64,000 bases of DNA, taken from NCBI GenBank assembly GCA_019155185.1, contig CM032813.1, positions 1,856,501 through 1,920,500 of the forward strand. Reading direction: 5' to 3'. A program made the translations under genes and the position numbers. The notes below the pieces were generated by a model. That model was not told where the DNA came from, did not search any database, and worked only from the letters and a program-made list of their open reading frames with translations. This DNA comes from Beaufortia kweichowensis (Eukaryota > Chordata > Actinopteri > Cypriniformes > Gastromyzontidae). Positions 25,701 through 37,700 of this stretch are shown here, one piece after another. How positions within the stretch are numbered: the stretch's first letter is position 1; every line of letters starts with the position of its first letter.

Positions 25701-28700
25701 GCCAGCGGTCACTGTTGCTTACGTCACTGAAAATCTGCAACTCTTTAGGTCAGAATTTAAGTGATGGACAGTGGCACTCCATAGCGGTCGAGGTCAAGGG
25801 TCAGAAGCTGTCTTTATCTGTGGACAACCAAATGCCGGTCACCATGGAAATCCGTGGCCTTAGCAACAGAGTTCAGAAACCAACCATCTACTTTGGAGGT
25901 ACAGCATTACAAATAAAACAGTGAATTCACCTTTCTAATTCCAGGAATAAGTTACTGGCTGTCAAAATGCAGTGAATTAAAGGCTTCAAATTCAGAACCT
26001 ATTTTGATCATTGGTTCCTTATTATAAGGCAGTTATCCACGAAGCTCAATTCAGCTGAACTAACCTAATCGCTCCTGGAAAAAGTGGTTATTACCCAAAA
26101 CATTTATCTGAATGCAAGGGACAATTTTCTTTCCAGCTCTTGTATTATTAAGTCTAACCTCCAACAACCGAATGTTCCCATATCCTGATAAAATACAGGC
26201 TTGGCGTGCAAAGCGCTATGTTAATGTCCATTCATTTTATTTGTGTATATTTACATTTACATGTACATTTAGGCATTTAGCTGACACTTTTATCCAAAGC
26301 GACTTACAAATATCAGGAGACAAGAGGAGTATATATAGAGTATATATAGCTGTTATTCCCAACACTTTTTCTTTTCTCTTGCACGGGGTTTTCGTTTTTG
26401 TTCATTTGGGGAGCTCCAAACGCATTCAGTTATTGAAGAGGATAAATGCTTTTTTCTTCACAGCTGTAATTCAAATCTCCGACTCAAATTTCCAATGTCT
26501 TAACTAAGACCTTTAAATCTCTCATTTTGCTTGATTCTGAGACAATGCGGTCCTGCTGAGATTTTATAAGCCGCTTTGCAGAAATTCTTCCGAATAGAGA
26601 TTTGTCTTTGAGCAACTCGGTATTAGTTGCGGTGGTTGTTTTAGATTTAAAAGGACAGTAACTTGGATTTTTCATTTTTCTAGGTTGCCCTGTATCTCAC
26701 AGCAGTTTTGTATGTAAGAATCCCAACAAAGGATACCAGGGCTGCTTTCGGCTCCTTTTCATCAACAACCATCCGGTCAACTTTCTCCAAATTCAACAGG
26801 AAAGCTTGGGCAACTTTAGTCAGATTAGCTTTGACGTGTGCAACATTCAAGACAGGTCAGTTTTCATTTGTTGGGAGGGATTTGCATTAACAATTACTGT
26901 AAGTTATGATCTATGTGTGATTTGCAAAATGCAGTGCTAAACAATAATAAGTAGAATTTCAGTTTAATGTTTAAAGGTGAAAAATAAGATTTCTCAGATG
27001 ACTTAATTCATCTTAAACACTGTAACAAAATCCTCAGAAAGTCTGTATCCGTAGCACAAACCATATGTAAAGTTGCATGATGAACAAAAAGAATAATGCA
27101 GCATTCCATAATAAGCGTGTTCATCCCAACAGGTGTTTACTCAATCTGTGTGAACATGGTGGTCAGTGCATCCAGTCATGGGACCAGTTTTACTGTGATT
27201 GTTCTGGAACGGGATACACAGGAGCCACCTGCCATAACTGTGAGTTATACAGACTTCCCAAACAGCTTTAGCATGTTTTATGAGTCAACAGTGAGCTTGA
27301 TTTTACAGAAAACTTCTTCACAATGATGCCATAGAAGAACTGATTTTGGTTCCACAAAGAACCATTCAGTTTAAGGCTATTAAACATTTCCTTTCTACTT
27401 TTTTATAGTCTAAAGAACGTCTTTCCACTACCTTTTGTGAACCAGAACTGTTCTTTAGACGTTAAATGTTCTTTATGGCATCATGAATCACCGTGATTTT
27501 AAAGAATCTAATATGCATGCAATGATGCTAATAGAGTTTTGTGTGTAAAGATAAAGCCTAAATAAACTACAAAAAAATGGAAAAGGGGGAAAGATCACAA
27601 TGTTAAAATATGAAGAATGGCAAGTGCAAAATCAGATGTTAGCCTAATAATGTTTTACAACCCAAATAATATTTAAAGTAGATTTGCATGTTGACTCTTT
27701 GTCTTGTAGTGAGAAATTTGCCGAGTTTCATTTAATAGATCATGTCATCATTCATGTCTTTTTTGTAATTGTATGCAAGTACCTTTCCTTAAATATTTAT
27801 ATATTTATATTTAGGCATTTAGCTGACGCTTTTATCCAAAGCGACTTACAAATATTAGGAGACAAATGAAAATGAAATGAAAGCTTATCTTGTTTGCTTA
27901 TCTTTAACAAATCTTTATCATTAATTGGGCTGTTGATAATTCATTACTAAACAGACGTGAACTTTAAAACTATTATTTGAAATGTATCCAGTTAACGCTG
28001 GCATCTGTGTCTTATGAGAGTATTCGATTAAGCTGTAATTATTTTCGCCAGATCTATTTTTACAGTTCCTCGCTGTAATCAAATTTGTTGGATCAATATG
28101 TTCTAATCTGTCACCACACGCACCGTTTCATCATATGCTTATGACTGTACGTGTTCTCTGGTGGAGAGCAAAGCACGACGAAGCCCATCTGTTAGTCTCA
28201 TTGAATTAAAAGACCAACGGGGAGGAAAAAATAAGATTTTCTTTTTCAACTCCTGCTGTGTGATACACCGTCAGCAGAACAACACGTGCAACAAATTAGT
28301 TCACTCTGCCGTACAGACGATTTCTCTCTCGTGACGAATGGGTCCCAAATAGACACTAATTACTTCTGTTTGCTAAATGAACTGCTTGACTGTTTGAAAT
28401 GTGCTGTTTAGTTATGGACTTTTATTTAAACTTAATGAAAGAAGTCTTGTTTACATGTAAACATGTTTGATTCACGGAATGATGTAGGTAGCTGCTATTC
28501 TTGTCAAGCTCTGTAAACTGTTAAATCGAGAAGGCTGATCATTTTAGTTAACATAGTTATTTCTGTCACCTTTCGAGAAACAGAACGTTGTTTGGTCATC
28601 TTCATAATGTGCCAACGTGTTTTGATGTGCCAAAACTTAAGCATTTTGTAACTTGATGAGCGATACAAACATCTCACTATTATTTTACTAAATATCAGCA

Positions 28701-31700
28701 ATCTTGGAAAAGATTGGCCTTATTAAATTAGAAAACCAGAATAACATAACCTTAAAATGTCTTACTATTTATTTCCCTCATTTATCATCATTTTCAGCAA
28801 TATATGAGCGATCCTGTGAGGCCTTCAGGAAAACAGGAAGCCAGTCGGGTGTGTTTACAATCGACCTCGATGGCAGCGGCGCACTAGAGCACACACAAGT
28901 CAACTGCACCGTGGCAGGTAAGCTGGCACTGAACAAAACTAAATGTTACCCAATTACGCTTCCTCGGCTCTGCGCAGCTGTAGACGTATCAGACACTTAA
29001 CGTTCATCATGTTTCACGTTATTGAATGATGAAAGTAACGGGCCAGCAGTTCTCATTTACAAACCGATGAAACAGGTGTGACCTCAGCATGTGTGGGGGA
29101 ATGCCTGGAGAAATCACACATCTCATTAAGTGAGTTCAGCATCTCCTCCTGAGGCTGTCTGGTTCAGCAGGTTGGATCAGGGTTGGCAACCTCTGGGGAA
29201 GCAGATTTTTCACCCAACATCCCTGATTTAGCTAGACTGGATCCAATAAAGCAGATGATAAGTGTTACTGAGACTTTAGCGAGATGGTATGATACGGCTG
29301 TGCTTTGAATGTTTTTATGTTAATCAAGACTATAGCTCTGTTCCAAAACCTAGAAATACAGGACAGGTGCCTTTTTAAGGTTGTATCTTAATGGGACCTC
29401 ATTTGCCACTCTCTGTAGTAAAATATAAATACAAATAACAGTCTGCATAAGAGTTACTTTATTATTATTATGAATATAAATATGTATTTATTATCTAAAT
29501 TTCCCTTTTTAGTTCACTTGTCACAGAATATTATAGATTATTTTCAGTGCATTAGAAGTTGGCCAAAAATCTTAATTCGGTTACCCTTTAAAATAGAGCT
29601 GATATGTGCAATTTTATATATTGCACAATATTTTTGTATACATTAGTTGAAATGCATCTTATTTCGTTTATTGTGTGCATATCACACAATGCGTATGCAA
29701 TGATTTACAAAAATTGAATGATTTTAATAATTCAGAAAGTTGTACTTTTTGTACTTGTTGTACTTTTCTCTCAGAAACAATGTTATATGTTGCTTATTAA
29801 TTTTTAAAATATGTTTTAATATAATTAAAATTTTACAATTTAGATTTTACAAACTTTAATCATTATGTTTTTTGTCACATTATTTAGCAAGTTATCACAT
29901 TTTTCTTTTATATCTTGCAGCCCTGAACCGATTGCTAAGCTGGTATTAACCAGTTCGAAAATTACAAGATAAAACCATCTCACCCACACGTGCAGAAAGC
30001 AAATGTATTCTGTTCTAAAAGGAACAATGTGCTTTTTTGTATCCCTGTCAGCATTTATCACCAGTTCCAGCAGTCTTGGGTTTTTAGCCTCTGACTCTCC
30101 GCTGTCGGCATCACATGCCGGCTTGATTCAGCCCTGAGATGAGACTGTAATACATTATGTCATCACACAGGGATATTTAGGCCCCATTATGTCAGCAGCA
30201 GGGAGGGTTGCAGGTGACGGAAGAAAAAAGTCAGGGATCATGTCATCCTGCCGAGACTGGAAGCACACACTCGCTGAGACTGATGGCTTCATTTTTCTTC
30301 ATTTCATAGGCCTCTGACTTTGGTTTTAAAGTTACTGAAGCTGCAAGCAGAGTTGAGGAAAGCGAGCACCGAGGATGCTGTCGTGCGCTGCGACCGTACG
30401 CTGTGATCACCCGCTGCATGTTGACACAGCTAAGCAGGCTTAATTTACAAAGTTAGCTCTGATTGAGCTTTAGCCATTTTCCAAAGTTAGATTTGCCATC
30501 CCGCATACATTAGAAGAGCGCTAATACAAATAGACGTTTTCTCTCGGGCGTCTCCAACAAGCACTGGCAAGAAAATCGTTTGAAACTGACCTCAATTACC
30601 GGCACTATTAGCTATGCTAATTCTGCAAGACAAAGCAAACAGGAACCTTTGGACGCCACACGTGGGAATTTCAATTTGCCTAGCAAAGGTGTAAGTGCGG
30701 ACTACCTTTCTCTCGTCATTTCGCAATCTCTCGAATGAACGACCTTCTGTTCGCTTCTTCATATTCATCAGGTACTTTGCATACGACTTCATCACTCCGT
30801 TAATCTCTCATTTTCATTCGCAGGCACATACGGTCGATTGAGTGCAGGCTTGAAAGGGTTGATGACAGACGATAGGAGTCGGTGGGGATTTTGGTTTGTA
30901 CTGGATTTAGATTTTCACGTATACTCTGTGTGTGTGTGTGTGTGTTTCTTGCACAGAAGACAAAGTTTGGACGGTGGTGGGTCACGATCACACGAGGCCC
31001 ATAGACATTCAAGGATCCACTCCACGCAGCCCTTTCGTTCTCATCTTCAACTACACCATAACGCAGTATCACCTTCGTTCACTTGTGACCTCATCAGAAC
31101 ACTGCCAACAGGAAGTGATATATCGCTGCAGGAAGTCACGGCTCTTTGACACTTGGGGTTCGTCCGCCTTTCATAACACTCTATACTGGAGTTTATTTTT
31201 GAGTTGTTGTTGTGTAGGCTGGATCCATGCATTGCAGTAATGTTGTCGCTCTTATAAACTGTGTGATTTATGTTACCTCGGGAATTGCAAACTTTTGGCT
31301 AATATGTTCCAAAGGAACAAAAGACTACCTCACAGCTACACGAGTCACAACAGCAGGTTATTACCACAGATATTAAAGGGGCTGAAGTGTGACATGACGA
31401 CGATGCGCGGTGAATGATGATGTTCACTTAAAAACTGGTTAGAACGCTTGTGATGCAGAGATGGCTATGGGACGTGATGAGATCATTTCCATTGCAAAGG
31501 CATGCATTAAGATTTAAAAAAGATAAGCCGGAACGCTAAATTATTCCTTGTGTCTTTTTTTGCACACACTTTTTTGCTTTAATTCGATGCTTTTTACTGG
31601 TTCAAACTTTTCCTCAAACACTTGGCACACGCTTGAGAAATCAGCATCGCTTTCATTTGCCAGAACGAGAGACCCAACAAAGCCCTCGAGCAAGCGATCA

Positions 31701-34700
31701 ACCTTTGATCGTTCGGCACACAAACATTTCTTAAGATCCACTCAAACAGTGAACCTCCAGCGCTAGACATCTTGCATATCAGACTGCCATTTGTCAAGGG
31801 CTTAGCTCTTGGCCGGATCGCTACACCGCAGCGATAGCAGATGCCTAGTCACGCACATTGTACACGTACTATAACGGCTACTTGATTGACAGGAGCCTCG
31901 GAGCTCATTACGGATCAACAGGGGCTGGAGACCAGATGTCGTCATGCATGACTAAATTACATTAGACTCCAAACTGTGCTGTCATTATTTGCATAATTAT
32001 TTATCTCAGAAATGAAATAAGATCCATGTCCTTTGGGCGTTTCGTTCATTTTCAGATGGAACGCCTCTGTCTTGGTGGCTGGATAGAGATGGTGTGAAAA
32101 GGACATATTGGGGGGGATTTTTGCCTGGGGTCCAGCAGTGTTCCTGTAGCTTGGACGGCAACTGCAGAGACATGAATTATTTCTGCAACTGTGATGCAGA
32201 CCAAGACACGTGGTAAATCAATGCCATTTATCTCCATCTCACAGTGTATAAGCAGCTTTTCCACTTTTGCAAGGTAATGGGCTTGTTTTTTAATAGAAAT
32301 GATACAGATTAAAAAGTTTTAAAAGACAATTTGTGAATGAATAGCACTTTAAAGCTGTCACCTAAGTATAGCTGTTATAGTGTGAAGACGCTTCCACAAA
32401 GCTTAATATTCGCCATATTTTTTAAGCAACAAGTGAAGCATACACACTCCTCGTAGGCAATCGTTTACCTCAGAGACGGATTAAAAAGTCTGCAGTCTCA
32501 TTCTGCCCGCTTGCTCATTACGTCTCCTCTCTTTTATTTTCGTGTCTTTTCACAGGGCAAACGACACCGGCGTACTGTCGTACAAAGACCATTTACCCCT
32601 GAGTGAGATCGCCATCGGAGACACAAACAGGACCAACTCGCAGGCCGTGCTCCAAATTGGACCGCTTCGTTGCTATGGAGACCGTGGGTGTTTTGTTTAC
32701 CAAATTTAAAAGGGGAATGGGGGGTAATACTGCTCTCTACTGAATTCGTTTTCATATTTCAAAATACCAGAGAGACAAACCTTTTTTATCCAATTCAACA
32801 CGCAATTTGCTTTTCAACATGCTGTGCGTTTTCTTGGCTGTCCTTCTGCTACAGGGTTTTTCTGGAACTCTGCGTCTTTTTACCAAGAATCTTCTTATTT
32901 GCACTTTCCTACTCTGCAAGCTGAACTGAGCGTCGATATCTCGCTCTTTTTCAAAACCAGCGCTCTCTCGGGGGTCTTCTTGGAAAATTTAGGAGTTCGT
33001 GACTTCATTAGACTGGAACTTAGTTGTGAGTGTATAACCATTAATAGTCAAAAATTTCTATTAATTTACATTATTGAAAGCCAAGGTATTGGGTTATAAT
33101 CATAGGTTCAAATGTGTTTGTTCACATAGTATCACTTTCTTTGTCATGTTTAGCTCCCTCCACAGTGAACTTCACCTTCGACTTGGGAGATGGACCGGTG
33201 ATTCTGACAGTCCGATCACCCGTGGCATTAAATGATCGTCAGTGGCATTATGTTCGTGTCGAGCGAAACGTGAAAGAAGCTTCTCTACAGGTTGACTCGC
33301 TGCCTCTGGAGCTAAACCAATCCCCATCTGAGAGACCCTACCGGCTCCAGCTCAGCAGTCAGCTCTTTGTTGGTACGGAAGTCTGAATCCAAACAATTAA
33401 CCAGATGTCACGATGGTCAAATAATACTTAATATCCATTAGCTAGATGATCAGATATGAAAACTAAATGGATCAAAGGCGCCGATCCCATTGGCAGTCAG
33501 GGGCATGGAGGACTAGCACCCACTGGCAGATACATAAATTGGCGCCTGGCATGGTTAAACTGGGTGGAAGATTATTGCAAAAACATCTTATATCTAAAGT
33601 TGCTGTAGTGCAGCTGGAAAATATCATGCACAATATTATTTACATAACTGAAAACTGTATTTTTTCCTGTGAGATATTATTCTTGACTAAACAAAGACAA
33701 GGGGCAACATAATGCATTTCTGATGAAGACTGTAATGTTTGCTTAAATGGTCAAAAACTATATTATGATGTCACTTCCTTTAATGTTAATTTTTAAATCA
33801 TTATCCTTAAAGGTTGGAAAGTCTAAATGAAGATGATGTAAAATGAAGGGAAATAAAAATGAATGTTAATTTAATTTCTTTTTGCACTGCACACAAGAGG
33901 AGTTCAATCTATCAAATGATGTGACTTGTAAAGTTCAGTATCCTGTTAATTATATCGGTAGGAAGACCATTTCTGAGAATCACCCTATTAGTGATTATAA
34001 AGGGCTTGGCTTTATAAATTGGGTTAGACAATTAATCACTTTAATTTCCCCATTAGGAGGAACGGCTTCTCGACAGAGGGGATTTCTGGGTTGCTTACGT
34101 GCCCTCGCCATCAACGGCGTTACCCTTGACCTTTATGAGCGAGCGAAGACCACCCCCGGGGTAAATTCAGGCTGTCCGGGTCATTGCAGCAGTGACAGCG
34201 TCTGTCATAACGGAGGGAGATGTGTGGAGGAGAGGAGCGGGTACACCTGCGACTGCACGCAGACGGCCTTTGATGGACCACACTGCAGAACGGGTGAGGT
34301 CGCTGGACGTACCCTAAAAACCTCTTGACTGAAGCACACTTCACAAGCTTGTAGTGTAGAAATGCCATAATATTGACACTGAACATGTTTTTATTGAATT
34401 TTCTCTATTTAATATTAGTTTCAGCCGGTATGAATAAGTGGTGGAGCTGCGCTGTACGTAGTTCATGGAAATGATTCAATGTCTCCCATCTTAGACAACT
34501 TTTCAAAGTCATTTCCTATTAGATCAGGAGCGGCGACCTCCGCAGGTTGACAGCACGTCCTTGATGGCGTATTCAGCTCGAATTCTTTGAGGCTGGCTTG
34601 ACAGGGCTTGACAGAAAAGCTTTAACTGACAAATGGAATTTAATTACAGTGGCCATTGCTCCGATTCGCACCCGCCCAGAAGCCTGTCAGTCAAATTAGT

Positions 34701-37700
34701 GATGTAATGGCTTTGTTTCTTTACAATGCCATGTCACAATGGGTCCCGCTCACGCCACGGCTGTTTATGGCTAACTAGAACAGATGACCAGCAAATTAGA
34801 AGAGACAGAACGAATCGGTAGGAGCACGGTCTCAGCTGTGGTGGGGAGGGAACCATGCTAATGTTGTTGTTTTTTATAGCTCTAATAATGACAGATGAGA
34901 TGTAGAGTATATTCTCTCTTGCCTCACAGTCTAAATTTGCATAGAGATTATGATGTTCTCCATAATGCAAGAGCTCGGTTTCAAGGGAATGCTCTGTCTC
35001 CTCGTGTCCATCACAGCTCTGGCAGCATCCTTTGAAAGCGGGTCCTCAGTCCTGTACACTCTCCAGGAGCCATTTTCCGGAATATTGAATGAGGAAGCCA
35101 GACGATCTCCAGCAGGAGTCCACGACGCAGAAGTTACTAAAGCTCAAGAGGAAGTCTCATTTGGGTTCCTGACGCATCACGCGCCAGCCTTGATCCTCAT
35201 AGCTCACACTATTGACCTGCACTATATGGCTCTCATGCTGGCATCAAACGGTACCAAGTCATACATTACTATACAGTACACAACATTACTGTTTACTCTT
35301 GCTCAGAACCGTGCTTTAAAAAAGACTATAAACCATAATTGAATAGCTTTTGTGTCATTTTGATAGATTTCAGCTCCAAGTTTGTTTTAATTGTTTATAA
35401 AGGAGCATTGAGAATATTCTTCAAAATGATTTATTTAGTGATCACAGAGGAAAGAAAGGTTGAGTAAATCATGAAATAATTTTGCTCTGAATTGCTCCCA
35501 TAATATGTCTTACATTCAAATAAAAGCAAAACGTTTAGCTATGCAGTATTGCTTTTACTACAAGATTATCATGGCTAAAAGAAATCACAATAATAATAAT
35601 AGCACAATATCTATTGAGATAATACGTTTAAAAATAAATAAAGCCATCAATCTAATTCATTAATTTGGTTTATTTTGTGTTTTCTCCTTTTTTTTGGCCA
35701 ATGAATCACTTAAAATATGAGTGTAGAGAGATGGAGAGAAGGTAACCAAATATTTAAACTTTGATAATATTATGTGTGTAGTATTAATACAATATCAATA
35801 ATCATAATATAGAAAGAGTTCAGATGCAATACCCTAGGTCTATCAGAATTCTTTTCTTGTAAATGAGCATTTTTAATAGGCTTTTAATGGTTTTGGACAG
35901 AATGTGGTATTTAGTGGATTTTAAGGGGAAATTATTTGACTTTGAAAAGTGATTCATCAGAATTTCTCTTTCATTCTTATACGAGAAACCGAGAACAGCT
36001 TGACCAAGTTTATAACCTCACATCCTGCAAATTTCCCGCTGGCACAAAGTCGTACAGTCTGTCACTGCAGTCGGCTTGAAATTCATACATATCTGCTAAA
36101 ACAAATCACATACCGCCAGACTGTTCTCACGTTAGCACATGTCACACACACACCGCTTAAATAAGAAGCATGTGCCATCTCGGCTGAAAGCTGCTGCTTT
36201 TGTCTCTCGTCACCATTTAGTCTCTGGTTTTACGCCTCTCAGGGTTTTATCGGCTGGCGGAAAAAAGCTAAAAGCGAGAGAAAATAGGTGAGAGATACAG
36301 AGAAAGTTCTGCATGATTAAGAAAATACTGGAAATGAAAATCAATCAATGTATGCTAGGAAACAAAAAAACCTACAAAGAAAAACTTTATTCACGTGAGA
36401 GAAGAACTTTGAGTACAGTGGCTTGCTTGGTCCTATTATCCCAAATGACTTAAACATGTTTGAGGATGTAAAAACCACAAATCAATAATTGCAGTGAGGT
36501 GATTAACACTAATTAACATACAGAGCAGACAATTTTATTGACTATTTCGGTTACTGCGGACAGCATCATTAAGATGTACTCATTAACTTTGCCGGCCAAT
36601 ACAACAGCAATCTTTGACTTTACACTGACGCTTATCGACACGAATGCAGCATCACGCCAAAGTGAATGTTTTAGGTTAAAAACATTGTAGAAATATCTAA
36701 AAGCTAACTCTATATCACCATGTCTGTTGAAATTGCTTGGTAGCAAACAACAAAAAAACATTATTTATCAGATATAAAGATTTAAAGATTTCAGCTTTGA
36801 TATGTCAGTCCCTATTAGACAACCAGCTCTATGTACTGTAAAAGAAATGTCTTTATTAGACAAATTATATGACTTATATGAGCTTAATATGTTTATCCCT
36901 CTTTAAGCAACCTGTTAACACCTAAGCTGAATGTATATTGTATACCATGATTCCTTCTTTTTATATTATAACCACAACAAAAAACTATGTATGACTTTAA
37001 GTCAATAGCTTTACTCTGATTTCCCAGGCAGCTTGCAAATACGATATTTGTTGAACCAAGAGAAAGGTACAGAAATGTTCAGCCCGAAGTCAGCCAGTTT
37101 AGCAGATGGAAAGTTCCACTGGGTCAAAATCAACCGAAAAGGACAGGAACTCCTCGTCCAGGTGAGCCTCTGTTTCCATAGTTACAGGTGTTAACACATC
37201 AGCAGATGTCTGGTTTCTACAGAAGACCTTGCAGCAATTGACTGGCACATCTGGTGTGGTGTTAATGTGCACTTTTCTTTACTGAAATAGGCACAAAGGT
37301 CTTTAAATATGCTTTCATTTGCATGAACACGTCAAATTGATCCTTTTAGATGCATCGTACAGTTGTTTCCATCACTTGATTCGAATCCAATATCTCACCC
37401 AAATGACCTGTCTTTACATCCAGATTGACAACACGATAACCCAGCAGTACAATCTGTCTCCCAGCGCCTCTCTCAGCCCAGTAAGGACAGTGATCCTGGG
37501 GAGATTTCAAGGTGAGTTCCAGACAGGCATGTTTTACACATTTCTGTTTCACCGATGTGCCGTCAGGTGTTGAAATGCGGGCAGGTCAGGGCAAGGTGGG
37601 TGGTTGGCTGGGCAGAGCGGCGGGGTTGAAAGAGCAAACGCACATCTGACAGCGTCGTGACGGGGTGAGTTGCCAAGTGAAAGCCAAATGGAATTGCTCA

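Noticed and set aside
31541..31797. Overlapping frames on both strands in cntnap5 intron 13
   Set aside because: Neither matches any family and exon 13 to 14 phase is complete without them.
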